Assembly (NCBI RefSeq): GCF_902859725.1
Contig: NZ_CADIJP010000011.1
Coordinates: forward strand, 169,351 to 233,350
Reading direction: 5' to 3'
Source of the DNA: Achromobacter mucicolens
GTDB taxonomy: Bacteria > Pseudomonadota > Gammaproteobacteria > Burkholderiales > Burkholderiaceae_B
Length of the DNA: 64,000 nt
Both the position numbers and the translations under genes were made by a program. The notes below the pieces were generated by a model. That model worked only from the letters and a program-made list of their open reading frames with translations, was not told where the DNA came from and did not search any database. Below are positions 8,438 through 16,937 of this stretch, piece after piece; position 1 is the first letter of the stretch, and each line of letters starts with the position of its first letter.

Positions 8438-9970
8438 ATGGCAGAAACCCCCACGTCGTCGCAAGAGATCCGTCCGCTGGAGATCGGCGACATCACGGTC
8501 ATCGACAACACCAAGCTCAAGAAAGCCGTCACGGCGGCGGCGCTTGGCAATGCAATGGAATGGTTTGACTTTGGCGTCTACGGTTTCGTGGCGTTCGCAC
8601 TGGGCAAGGTGTTCTTCCCGGACGCTTCGCCCGCCGTGCAAACCATTGCCGCGCTCGGCACGTTTTCCGTGCCGTTTCTGGTGCGACCGTTGGGAGGCGT
8701 GTTCTTCGGCATCATGGGCGATCGCTTCGGGCGTCAGAAGGTGCTGTCGCTCACCATCATCATCATGGCCATCAGCACGTTCTGCATTGGCCTCATTCCC
8801 GCATATGCCACGATCGGCCTGTGGGCGCCGATCCTGCTGCTGCTGTGCAAGCTGGCGCAGGGCTTTTCCGTCGGGGGCGAATATACCGGCGCGGCCGTTT
8901 TCGTCGCGGAGTACGCGCCGGACAGGCAGCGCGGTTTTCTGGGCAGCTGGCTGGACTTCGGCTCGATAGCCGGCTTTGTCGTGGGCGCGGGCATGGTCGT
9001 GCTGCTGCAGACCATGCTCGGCGAGCAGACGTTCCTGGACTGGGGCTGGCGCATTCCGTTCTTCGTGGCGGGGCCGCTGGGCCTGTTGGGCTTGTATCTG
9101 CGGCATGCGGCCGAAGAAACCCCGGCCTTCACGCAGCAACTGGAACGGATGGAAAAGGAAGACCGCGACGCCGTGCAGGAAAAACCTTCGGTGTCGTTCC
9201 GCGAGATCTTCGCCAAATATCGCCGCGCCTTGCTGGTCAGCATCGGCATGGTGCTGGTGACCAACATCACCTATTACATGCTGCTGACCTATATGCCGAC
9301 GTACCTGTCGGGCAGCCTGGGCTACACCGAAGGCCACGGGGTGCTGATCATCGTCGTGGTGATGGTGGGCATGCTGTTCGTGCAGCCGGTGGTGGGTTTC
9401 GTCAGCGACAAGATCGGGCGCAAGCCGTTTCTGCTGGTCGGCAGCCTGGGGCTCCTGGTCACCGCGATCCCGTCGTTCTTCCTGATCGGCAGCGACAACA
9501 CCGCGCTGATCTTCGTGGGACTGCTGCTGATCGCCATTTTCCTGAACTGCCTGATCGGCATCATGGCCTCCACGCTGCCGGCGCTGTTTCCGACGCGCAT
9601 CCGCTATAGCGCGTTGGCCAGTGCGTTCAATGTGGCCATCATCTTCGCCGGGCTTACGCCCACCGCAGCCGCGTGGCTGGTCGAAGAGACCGACAACCTG
9701 ATGATGCCGGCGTATTACCTGATGGCGGCGTCGCTGATCGGGCTGATCACCTCGTTCTTCCTGCCCGAGACCGCCAACCGGCCGCTTCGCGGCGAGACGC
9801 CAACCGCTTCCAGCCGCAAGGAAGCCAAGGTGCTGTTGCAGCAGGCGTACGAGCACATCGAACAAAGTGTGCAGGACGTGGATGCCGAGATCGCTGCGCT
9901 GGAAGAAAAGCTGGATGCGCTGCGTGTGCGCCGCCAACGGCTGGCGGACAGGCATCCGGGTATTGAATGA
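8438..9970 (+). CDS. proP: MFS metabolite:H+ symporter, ProP-like osmolyte carrier
   Basis: A 510-residue inner-membrane carrier of the MHS family, very like ProP, the proline/glycine-betaine:H+ symporter that is activated by high osmolality. Twelve membrane segments are visible, with the family signatures AMEWFDFGVYGF, GDRFGRQKVL and QGFSVGGEYTGAA. As in E. coli ProP, the C-terminus (about residues 455-505) is a charged heptad-like coiled coil (QSVQDVDAEIAALEEKLDAL) that tunes the osmotic response. It starts with ATG at 8438. No regulator is adjacent, and a GC hairpin follows the stop. Confidence 0.88.
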   Translation: MAETPTSSQEIRPLEIGDITVIDNTKLKKAVTAAALGNAMEWFDFGVYGFVAFALGKVFFPDASPAVQTIAALGTFSVPFLVRPLGGVFFGIMGDRFGRQKVLSLTIIIMAISTFCIGLIPAYATIGLWAPILLLLCKLAQGFSVGGEYTGAAVFVAEYAPDRQRGFLGSWLDFGSIAGFVVGAGMVVLLQTMLGEQTFLDWGWRIPFFVAGPLGLLGLYLRHAAEETPAFTQQLERMEKEDRDAVQEKPSVSFREIFAKYRRALLVSIGMVLVTNITYYMLLTYMPTYLSGSLGYTEGHGVLIIVVVMVGMLFVQPVVGFVSDKIGRKPFLLVGSLGLLVTAIPSFFLIGSDNTALIFVGLLLIAIFLNCLIGIMASTLPALFPTRIRYSALASAFNVAIIFAGLTPTAAAWLVEETDNLMMPAYYLMAASLIGLITSFFLPETANRPLRGETPTASSRKEAKVLLQQAYEHIEQSVQDVDAEIAALEEKLDALRVRRQRLADRHPGIE

Positions 9971-9975
9971 GAGCG

Positions 9976-10000
9976 GCCGCCCGGCCCGCGCGCGGGCGGC
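9976..10000 (+). terminator. GC-rich hairpin after the ProP-like gene
   Basis: GCCGCCCG (9976-9983) pairs with CGGGCGGC (9993-10000) across a 9-base loop, six bases after the stop. No strong T-tract follows, so it may be an attenuator or a 3'-end stabiliser. Confidence 0.4.
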
Positions 10001-10021
10001 GCTTCAATTAAGGAGCAGGTC

Positions 10022-10900
10022 ATGAGCGTGCCATTCAAGCAGGTGGATGTATTTACCAGCGAACCCTATCGCGGTAATCCGGTCGCGGTTGTGCTGCAGG
10101 CGCAAGGCATGACCGACGAACAGATGCGGCGCATCGCCAACTGGACGAATCTGTCGGAAACTACCTTTGTGCTGCCGCCAACGCAGTCCGGGGCCGACTA
10201 TCTGGTCCGGATCTTCACGCCGCAGGCCGAGCTGCCCTTTGCGGGGCATCCCACGCTGGGAACGGCGCACGCGCTGCTGGAAGCCGGCATCGTCCAGGCG
10301 CGCGGCGGCAGGCTGGTGCAGGAATGCGCCGCGGGCCTGATCGACCTGTCGGTCGCCGAGATCACGGGCGGCAGTCCGCGTATTGCCTTCACGCTTCCAG
10401 AGGCCCAGTTGACCGAGCTGAGCGCGGACCTTGTCGATGAGATGGAAGGGATATTGGGTTCGGCGGTGCTGCACGATCCCGCGCCCAAGCTCGTCAATGT
10501 GGGCCCGGTGTGGACGATCGCGCAGTTGCCCAGCGCGCAGGCCGTGCTGACGCTGCGCCCGGACTTTGCCCGCATGGCCGAGTTCGACCGCCGCAATCTG
10601 GCCGCTGGCATCGTGGTGTATGGGGCGTACGGCGAAGGCGCGGAAAGCGCCATCGAAGTGCGCGCCTTTGCGCCCAGCCTGGGCGCAAACGAAGACCCGG
10701 TGTGCGGCAGCGGCAACGGATCGGTGGCGGCGTTCATCCGCAATGCGGGGCAAGTGCAGCAGTTCGGGACGGAATACCTCAGCACGCAGGGCGCGGCGGT
10801 GGGGCGGTCGGGCAGGCTGAACATCGCGTTCGGTACGGACGGGGCCATTCGCGTGGGCGGGCAATCCGTGACGTGCATCGACGGCCGCATTGCGGTGTGA
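10022..10900 (+). CDS. PhzF-family isomerase-like protein
   Basis: A 292-residue PhzF/YddE-family protein with the diaminopimelate-epimerase-like fold. The N-terminus FKQVDVFTSEPYRGNPVAVV, the catalytic-Glu region NLSETTFVLPP (about residues 44-54) and FTPQAELPFAGHPTLGTAHAL are family signatures; the second half carries EDPVCGSGNGSVAAF. True PhzF makes phenazines, but no other phz gene is present, so the role is unknown. AGGAG lies seven bases before the ATG at 10022. Confidence 0.88.
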   Translation: MSVPFKQVDVFTSEPYRGNPVAVVLQAQGMTDEQMRRIANWTNLSETTFVLPPTQSGADYLVRIFTPQAELPFAGHPTLGTAHALLEAGIVQARGGRLVQECAAGLIDLSVAEITGGSPRIAFTLPEAQLTELSADLVDEMEGILGSAVLHDPAPKLVNVGPVWTIAQLPSAQAVLTLRPDFARMAEFDRRNLAAGIVVYGAYGEGAESAIEVRAFAPSLGANEDPVCGSGNGSVAAFIRNAGQVQQFGTEYLSTQGAAVGRSGRLNIAFGTDGAIRVGGQSVTCIDGRIAV

Positions 10901-11068
10901 ACGCGCGCCGGCATGCGGGGCGGCCGACTCAGGCGCGGCCGGCGCAGGCGCGGACGGCTCAGGCGCGATCCGTGCCCGGTTTTCGGCCGGCGCCGCGTGC
11001 ACTATGCTTGAACGTCGCGCATTGCAGCAAGGGTTGAGCGCATCACTTTCCTGCCAAGGAGGAGCAAG

Positions 11069-11548
11069 ATGGCCAGCAAAAACACGATTTGCCTGTGGTA
11101 CGACGGCGACGCGCTGGACGCGGCGAATTTCTACGCCCGGACGTTTCCGGACAGCGAGGTGGGCGCCGTCCATCGCGCGCCCGGCGACTACCCCTCGGGT
11201 CAGCAGGGCGACATCCTGATGGTCAACTTCACCGTCATGGGCATTCCCTGCGTGGGGCTCAATGGCGGCGACGCATTTCAGCACAACGAATCGTTTTCCT
11301 TTCAGGTCGCGACCGACGATCAGGCCGAAACCGATCGCCTGTGGGACGCGATCGTCTCGAATGGCGGCCAGGAGAGCGATTGCGGCTGGTGCAAGGACAA
11401 ATGGGGCGTGTCCTGGCAGATCACGCCACGGGCGCTGCTGGCTGCAGTCACGGACCTTGACCAAGCGGCTGCCAAGCGTGCATTCGAGGCGATGATGACG
11501 ATGAAGAAGATCGACATCGCGACCATCGAGGCCGCGCGCCGGGGATGA
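11069..11548 (+). CDS. VOC-fold protein, PhnB/3-demethylubiquinone-methyltransferase-like
   Basis: A 159-residue protein of the PhnB-like vicinal-oxygen-chelate group, often mislabelled 3-demethylubiquinone-9 3-methyltransferase. It shows NTICLWYDGDALDAANFYA at the N-terminus, LMVNFTVMGIPCVGLNGGD in the centre, and CGWCKDKWGVSWQITPRAL at the C-terminus, all typical. AAGGAGGAGC precedes the ATG at 11069. There is no sign of an S-adenosylmethionine site. The enzymatic role is unknown. Confidence 0.88.
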   Translation: MASKNTICLWYDGDALDAANFYARTFPDSEVGAVHRAPGDYPSGQQGDILMVNFTVMGIPCVGLNGGDAFQHNESFSFQVATDDQAETDRLWDAIVSNGGQESDCGWCKDKWGVSWQITPRALLAAVTDLDQAAAKRAFEAMMTMKKIDIATIEAARRG

Positions 11549-11771
11549 TGCCGCGGTTTGCAAGCGCTGGCTGCGGGCGCGCTGAAACGGCAGGCAAGTT
11601 CCGGGATTGGAAGCCCCGGTTTTGGGGGCCGTATCAGCAAGAATGACCTGTCGATAGAACAAAAATCCGGGGTCGGATGACGCGCCCCGGTAAGGGTGTT
11701 GCACGCGTGGGAAAGCCCCGTAAAATCCCGCAGCCGCCGCGATATTTCGGCGAAATCTCCTGACTTTCGAG

Positions 11772-12944
11772 ATGTACGTCGATCTTCTCACTCTTTACCT
11801 GTTGGCAGTCGGAACACTGCTTGTCAGCGCCGGCCTGATGTTCTGGGAGCAGCGGGCCAATCCCAAACGCAGCAAGGAACTGCGCATCCTGGCATCAGGA
11901 TTCGCCACGCTGGCTGTCGGCTGCGCGGCAGCGCTGTATCGCCGCGACTTGCCTGGTGTCAGCGGCGCGGCGATCAGCAATCTGGTCATCCTGGGTGGCT
12001 ACCTGCTTGTGCTCAATGGCGTTGCCGCGCTGAGCGGACGGCGTTATGTGCGCACCGCCGTCTGTGTGCTGGTGGGCATGGGGCTGACCTGGGTGATCGG
12101 CGGCGTGCGCTGGCTGGACGTGATGTGGACGCACGTAAGCTCGGTGCCAATTGCGCTCGTCAGCGGACTGACGGCCTGGGAGCTGTTGCGCTGCCAGGCG
12201 CTCAAGCCACGGCGCTCGCGGTACATCGTGGTTGCGGTTGCCGGGGTGCATACCGCCGTGTATGCGGCACGTGCGCTTGTCCTGCCGTGGTTCGCGACCG
12301 AATCCGGCGGCCAGGTGCTGGCGCTGGCCGGCAAGCTCACCATCTATGAAGGCGTGTTGTATTCCGTGGTGCTGCCGATGATGCTGCTCAAGCTCATCCG
12401 CGACGAAACCCACAGCCAGTTGCTGATGGAATCGCAGACCGATTACCTGACGCGCCTGGGAAACCGGCGCTGGTTCGTCGAGCAAGGCGCGCGCATCCTG
12501 AACGGCAAGGAAGGGCGCGGCACGGTCGCGGTGCTGGCGTTCGACCTGGATCACTTCAAGTCCGTCAATGACCGCTACGGACATCAGGCGGGCGATCAGG
12601 TGCTGAAATCATTTGCCGAAACCGCGCGCGAGGTCCTCGGTGACGACACCATTCTTGCGCGCATCGGCGGCGAGGAATTTGCCGCGCTGCTCTGGGGGGA
12701 TGACGCGAAGGGCGCCCACACGTTGGGCAAGGCCATGGCCGAGCGTTTCGCGGTCACCGTCTCGAACCGGATGGACGGCATTGGCATTGCCGCCACGGTG
12801 AGCATCGGGTTGGCCCGCTTCGAGGGCGAGACGCCCACCATCATGGACGCGCTGGCCATCGCGGACCAGGCGCTCTACCGGGCCAAAAAAATGGGCGGCA
12901 ACCGGCTGGAACTGGCCGGCGAGCCCGCGCCGGTCACGGCTTGA
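11772..12944 (+). CDS. Membrane-anchored diguanylate cyclase (GGDEF)
   Basis: A 390-residue protein that probably makes cyclic-di-GMP. Residues about 1-205 hold six or so hydrophobic segments with no recognisable sensor domain. The GGDEF domain follows, with DYLTRLGNRRWF, FDLDHFKSVNDRYGHQAGD and the active-site loop ARIGGEEFAALLW. The position of the usual RxxD inhibitory site before the loop reads GDDT, so product inhibition through that site is probably absent. ATG 11772 is preferred because it begins the first membrane helix. It is monocistronic here. Confidence 0.9.
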   Translation: MYVDLLTLYLLAVGTLLVSAGLMFWEQRANPKRSKELRILASGFATLAVGCAAALYRRDLPGVSGAAISNLVILGGYLLVLNGVAALSGRRYVRTAVCVLVGMGLTWVIGGVRWLDVMWTHVSSVPIALVSGLTAWELLRCQALKPRRSRYIVVAVAGVHTAVYAARALVLPWFATESGGQVLALAGKLTIYEGVLYSVVLPMMLLKLIRDETHSQLLMESQTDYLTRLGNRRWFVEQGARILNGKEGRGTVAVLAFDLDHFKSVNDRYGHQAGDQVLKSFAETAREVLGDDTILARIGGEEFAALLWGDDAKGAHTLGKAMAERFAVTVSNRMDGIGIAATVSIGLARFEGETPTIMDALAIADQALYRAKKMGGNRLELAGEPAPVTA

Positions 12945-12962
12945 TCGGCAGGGCTCCTGGGG

Positions 12963-13961
12963 TCATTGCTGCGCCACGTAGGCCTTGCGCGTTGCGTCGT
13001 AGGCGTAGATGACGGCGTCGGCCGGACCCAGCTTGCGGGTCTTGCCCGGGCCGGAAATGGTGTTGCCGGAGAACTGCACGGTCACGCGCGGCAGGTCGGC
13101 AGTGCCGGTGGCGCCAAAGACCAGTTCGCCCTCGCTGCGCGTGCACGGCATGACGTCGCCGTCCGCACAGGCCGGACCGTTGTCCTCGCCTGCAATCACC
13201 TCGCCCGCATACGCCCACACCTTGTCCTTGGCTTCGTCCTGCCGCTTCTCCGGTGGCGTGAAGACGAGCAGCGTGTAGCCGCTGATCGTGATGCCGTTGT
13301 CGAACGTCTCGGTGGGTACTGCCAATAGCAGCTTGCCGGCTGCCGTGCGGTATTCCCGCGGCTTGCGCCGCGTGTCGACTTCCGGCGGCCGCTCGTACGC
13401 GCCGAACTCGCCGATGGTCGGTTCCATGCCACGGAACTTCCAGGGGCTTGAAGGCGATGCGGGATCGCGGATGAAGGTCGCCTCGGCAAGATTCACCGTC
13501 GTCATCGGACCGACATCGTCCTCTCCCGGCTTGCCATAGCGCTCGGCGGTCTCCCACACGAAGCCCGTGTAGTACGGCGTGCCATCCAGTTCGAAGGCGT
13601 GGCCGAACCAATAGGTGGCCACGCTGCCGTTGGCCACGTCGGCGGAGTCGGCGCCTTTGCTGTCGACCTGGTGGATCGCGTAGAGGACCGATGCGGCGTC
13701 GGGCAGGGCGGCCTGCGCGCTGGCGGCGGGGGACGGCGTGGGCGCAGACGTGGCCGAGGCTGGGTTAGCCGGTTCCGCGGCAGCCGATGCTGCGGCAGCC
13801 GGTGCTGCGGCAGCCGGTGCCGCCGGCTTCTCTTGCGCTGCATTGCCCGGCGTCGGGCTCATCGCCGCGAACGCGGCGGTGATCGCCGCCACCAGGAGGG
13901 CGGCCGCTGCCGCGTTGCCCGTCCGCAAACCCTTTCCTTCCGACTTGCGTGTAGACGCCAT
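12963..13961 (-). CDS. Secreted protein of unknown function with Ala/Pro-rich linker
   Basis: A 332-residue exported protein. A hydrophobic segment at about residues 17-41 (AAAALLVAAITAAFAAM) acts as a signal or anchor. Residues about 45-88 are an Ala/Pro/Ser linker encoded by imperfect 15-base repeats. The globular part (about 90-332) contains ATYWFGHAFELDGTPYYTGFVWE, PWKFRGMEPTIGEFGAYERP and a paired-Cys stretch PACADGDVMPCTRSEGELVF. I recognise no family. The repeated mention of a metabolite-like beta-rich fold cannot be pushed further. It is convergent with the GGDEF gene. Confidence 0.75.
   Translation of the reverse strand: MASTRKSEGKGLRTGNAAAAALLVAAITAAFAAMSPTPGNAAQEKPAAPAAAAPAAAASAAAEPANPASATSAPTPSPAASAQAALPDAASVLYAIHQVDSKGADSADVANGSVATYWFGHAFELDGTPYYTGFVWETAERYGKPGEDDVGPMTTVNLAEATFIRDPASPSSPWKFRGMEPTIGEFGAYERPPEVDTRRKPREYRTAAGKLLLAVPTETFDNGITISGYTLLVFTPPEKRQDEAKDKVWAYAGEVIAGEDNGPACADGDVMPCTRSEGELVFGATGTADLPRVTVQFSGNTISGPGKTRKLGPADAVIYAYDATRKAYVAQQ
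13773..13826 (-). repeat. 15-bp tandem repeat in an Ala/Pro linker
   Basis: Two exact copies of TGCTGCGGCAGCCGG (13788-13802, 13803-13817), one diverged copy before them (13773-13787) and a partial one after (to 13826). On the minus strand they encode P-A-A-A-A-type blocks of the linker in the 12963-13961 gene, so the linker length may vary between strains. Confidence 0.8.
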
Positions 13962-14318
13962 GTCCTTCTTCTCTCTCTCTATCGCGATATGCAGCCATCG
14001 CCGGTCGCCGCCGGCGCGCCATCAGGTCGCGCGCGGGTGGGCGCGCCGCAAGACGGGCTGCATGGGGAATTAATAGTGCCAAATCGACCGGCGGGCTCGA
14101 CCATAGAAGGGGGGCGAGAAGGGTGTCAAGGCAACTCTTGCGCGGCATAGAGGGCGGCGCATGCCGCCGGCGCCCGCGGCCAGGGCGGGCGCCGGCGTGT
14201 GTATGCCCAGGAATTGCGGGTATTCGCGACGGAAGGGACGCGGCGGGCAGGGGCAAAAGGTCCTTAACGCCCTGTTACCTTGGCAATACTCAGGGTTACG
14301 GGAAAGGCCGGCTAAAGG
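13962..14318. other. Non-coding interval, 357 bp
   Basis: Lies between the 3' end of the Bug gene and the 5' end of the secreted-protein gene, both on the minus strand. It should hold the promoter of the latter, and it contains a very stable hairpin at 14166-14196. I see no convincing gene. Confidence 0.6.
14166..14196 (-). terminator. Strong 12-bp-stem hairpin downstream of the catabolic operon
   Basis: GCCGGCGCCCGC (14166-14177) pairs perfectly with 14185-14196 across a 7-base loop. It lies about 120 bases past the Bug stop on the minus strand and has no T-tract. It is a candidate 3' end for the 14319-17891 operon. Confidence 0.4.
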
Positions 14319-15293
14319 TCACTCGGCCTCGATCTTCGCCTCTTTAACGACCTTGCCCCACTTGTCCAGGTCCGACTGGATCACCGCCGCGTATTCCTGC
14401 GGCGTGCCGCCCTGGACTTCGATGCCCGCGGCTTCCAGCTTGGCGCGCACGGCCGGCTGCTTGAGCACCGCGTTGATCTCGGCGTTGAGCTTGGCGACGA
14501 TCTCCTTCGGCGTGCCCGCGGGCGCAAGGAAGCCGCCGTTGGTGTTGGCGTCGTAGCCCTTCAAGCCTTGTTCCTGCGCAGTCGGCACGTCCGGCAGCGC
14601 CTTGGTGCGATTTGCGGTGGACACGGCAACGGCGCGCACGTTGCCGGCCTTGACCTGCTCCTGCATCGCGCTCAGCGTGTCGATATACAGCACGGTGCGG
14701 CCCGCCAGCAGATCGGGGTGCGCGGCGGAAGACCCCTTGTACGGGATCAGCAGCATGGGCGCGCCGCTGACCATGCGGAACATTTCGGCCGCCATTTCCT
14801 GCGCGCTGCCACGGCCGGACGTGGCGACCTTGGCGTCATCGGGATGCGCCTTCATCCAATCCACGAGTTCAGGCAGGGTTTTGGGCGGGATCTTCGGATA
14901 CACGGCGAACACGAGCGGGATTTCGTGGGTGTAGACGATCGGCTCGAAGCTCTTTTGCGGATCCCAGCCCAGGTTCTTGAAGAGGTACTTGTTGATGTTG
15001 TGGCTGCCGCCCACGATGCCGATGGTGTAGCCATCGGGCTTGGCGTTGGCGAGCAGCGCGGTGCCCAGGTTGTTGGAGGCGCCCGGCCGGTTGTCGACGA
15101 TGACGGGCTGGCCCAGCGACTGCGACAGCTTTTCGCCGACGACGCGCGCAATCATGTCGATGCCGCCGCCCGGCGGCGCGGGCACGATGATGCTGATGGG
15201 ACGGGCGGGGTAGTTCTGCGCCGCGGCCAGGCCGGGCACGGCGGCAAGGACTGCCGAAAAGGCCAGGGTTTTGGCCAGCGTGGTGAAGGTCAT
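14319..15293 (-). CDS. Bug-family TTT periplasmic substrate-binding protein
   Basis: A 324-residue Bug receptor; signal peptide to about residue 25 (ending GLAAAQ), then YPARPISIIVPAPPGGGIDMIAR and QPVIVDNRPGASNNLGTALLA, with the ligand-loop segment ANAKPDGYTIG. It is the last gene of a four-gene minus-strand cluster with SDR, FAH-family and 2-hydroxyacid dehydrogenase genes, so it probably captures the carboxylate those enzymes process. The ATG at 15293 follows GAGGAG. No TctAB genes are present in the window. Confidence 0.92.
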   Translation of the reverse strand: MTFTTLAKTLAFSAVLAAVPGLAAAQNYPARPISIIVPAPPGGGIDMIARVVGEKLSQSLGQPVIVDNRPGASNNLGTALLANAKPDGYTIGIVGGSHNINKYLFKNLGWDPQKSFEPIVYTHEIPLVFAVYPKIPPKTLPELVDWMKAHPDDAKVATSGRGSAQEMAAEMFRMVSGAPMLLIPYKGSSAAHPDLLAGRTVLYIDTLSAMQEQVKAGNVRAVAVSTANRTKALPDVPTAQEQGLKGYDANTNGGFLAPAGTPKEIVAKLNAEINAVLKQPAVRAKLEAAGIEVQGGTPQEYAAVIQSDLDKWGKVVKEAKIEAE

Positions 15294-15386
15294 GCTTGTC
15301 TCCTCGGGGTGGTCAACTTCTGTCAACTCTGTGAGGCGCCCCGGCGTGCTGCACCCGGGGCGCGGGTTGGGGGCGCAGTCAGGGCC

Positions 15387-16151
15387 TTAGCCGCGCCCGG
15401 TAAAGGGCATGGCGCTGGCCATGACGGTCATGGTCAGGACGTTGGCGTCCAGCGGCAGCGACGCCATGTGGCGTACCGCCTTTGCAACGTGCACGGCGTC
15501 CATCATGGGCTCGGGCGCGACCGTGCCATTGGCTTGCAGCACGCCGCGCGTCATGCGTTCGGACAGTTCCGTCATCGCGTTGCCGATGTCGATCTGCCCG
15601 GCCACGATGTTGAAGGCGCGGCCATCCAGCGCGAGCGACTTGGTCAGGCCCGTTACCGCATGCTTGCTGGCGGTGTAGGGCGCGGTGAAGGGGCGCGGCG
15701 TGTGCGCGGAGATCGACCCGTTGTTGATGATGCGGCCGCCCTGCGGCGACTGGCGGCGCATCAACCCGAAAGCCGCGCGCGCGCAAAGGTAGACGCCCGT
15801 CACATTGGTGTTGATGGCGTTGAACCACTTTTCCAGCGGCAGTTCGTCCATGGGCACGGCGGGAGCGTTGACGCCGGCGTTGTTGAACAGCAGATCCAGC
15901 CGGCCGAAGCGGCTTTCAATGGTGTTGAACAGGGCTTGAACGCTTTCCGGGCGGGTGACGTCGGTGGGCACGGCCAGCGCGGTCTGGCCGCGTGCGGTGG
16001 CCTCTGCCTGCAGGGTCTGCAAAGGGTCTGCGCGCCGGCCGGCCAGCACGACGGTCCAGCCGTCGTTCAGCAGCGCGATGGCGGTGACGCGGCCGACGCC
16101 GCTGCCGGCGCCGGTGACCAGCGCAATCTTCTGGGTGGTGCTTTCGTTCAA
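15387..16151 (-). CDS. Short-chain dehydrogenase/reductase (classical SDR)
   Basis: A 254-residue NAD(P)-dependent oxidoreductase. It has the cofactor motif TGAGSGVG near residue 14, NNAG near 92, a catalytic Ser in NNGSIS and the YTASK pair of Tyr and Lys near residue 160. It follows the FAH-family gene on the same strand by 60 bases and precedes the Bug receptor, so it should act on an intermediate of the same pathway. The cofactor-preference residue after the second strand reads AGRRADP, which favours NADP(H). Substrate unknown. Confidence 0.9.
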   Translation of the reverse strand: MNESTTQKIALVTGAGSGVGRVTAIALLNDGWTVVLAGRRADPLQTLQAEATARGQTALAVPTDVTRPESVQALFNTIESRFGRLDLLFNNAGVNAPAVPMDELPLEKWFNAINTNVTGVYLCARAAFGLMRRQSPQGGRIINNGSISAHTPRPFTAPYTASKHAVTGLTKSLALDGRAFNIVAGQIDIGNAMTELSERMTRGVLQANGTVAPEPMMDAVHVAKAVRHMASLPLDANVLTMTVMASAMPFTGRG

Positions 16152-16211
16152 AGCGTGACTCCTGGGACGGATGGAATTGCGATTGGTGGTGGAAGGAATC
16201 GGCGTGCGCCG

Positions 16212-16910
16212 TCAGGCGGCGCAAGGGCGGGCAACGGTCATGGTCAAAGCCCCGATATCCGCCACACCCGCGCTGACGACGTCGCCGGGCGCCAACGGGC
16301 CAACGCCCGCAGGCGTACCGGTGTAGACGAGATCGCCGGGCGCCAGCGCCACCGACCGCGACAGCATCGACACCAGCTCGGGCACGGACCACAGCAGCCC
16401 GGACAGGTCCGTGCGCTGGCGGTCTTGCCCGTTGACCGCGAGCCACACCGTGCCTCGGCGAGGATGGCCGCACACGGTGGCCGGCACGATCGGCGTGCAG
16501 GGCGCGGAATGATCGAAGGCCTTCGCCGGCTCCCACGGACCACCCGCGCGCTTGGCCTGCTGCTGCGCGTCGCGCCGGGTCATGTCCAGCCCTGCCGCAT
16601 AGCCCCAGATGTGCCGCGTTTCGACGTCCTTGGGTTCGATGTCTTTCCCGCCGCGCCCAATCGCCACGACCAGTTCGATCTCGTGGCAGAAATCCGCCGT
16701 GTCGGCGGGATAAGGCAACGCGCCGCTGGCCGGAAACACCGCGCTGGCGGGCTTCATGAACCACGCCGGCATTTCGGTTGGACGCGGCTCGTCAGGCAGC
16801 CAGCGATAGTTGCGTCCGATGCAGAAGACCCGCGCGACCGGAAAGCGGGCCGCGCTGCCGGCGATCCGAAGCAGGGTGGGTGCGAGCGCGGGAAAGACCA
16901 GGTCCGTCAT
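16212..16910 (-). CDS. Fumarylacetoacetate hydrolase-family protein
   Basis: A 232-residue FAH-superfamily enzyme close to fumarylpyruvate/acylpyruvate hydrolases. FCIGRNYRW and WFMKPASAVFPASG lead into the metal-binding acidic cluster CHEIELVVAIG. The C-terminal GDLVYTGTPAGVGPLAPGD is diagnostic. Such enzymes cleave C-C bonds of beta-diketo acids using Mg/Mn. The ATG at 16910 is chosen over one four codons upstream by similarity to family starts. It sits between a 2-hydroxyacid dehydrogenase and an SDR, forming a plausible small-acid degradation route. Confidence 0.88.
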   Translation of the reverse strand: MTDLVFPALAPTLLRIAGSAARFPVARVFCIGRNYRWLPDEPRPTEMPAWFMKPASAVFPASGALPYPADTADFCHEIELVVAIGRGGKDIEPKDVETRHIWGYAAGLDMTRRDAQQQAKRAGGPWEPAKAFDHSAPCTPIVPATVCGHPRRGTVWLAVNGQDRQRTDLSGLLWSVPELVSMLSRSVALAPGDLVYTGTPAGVGPLAPGDVVSAGVADIGALTMTVARPCAA

Positions 16911-16937
16911 GACAGTTCTCAACGCGTACCTTGCGGC

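Noticed and set aside
10022-10900. PhzF as evidence of a phenazine biosynthesis cluster
   Set aside because: No other phz gene is present. PhzF-family proteins are common outside phenazine producers.
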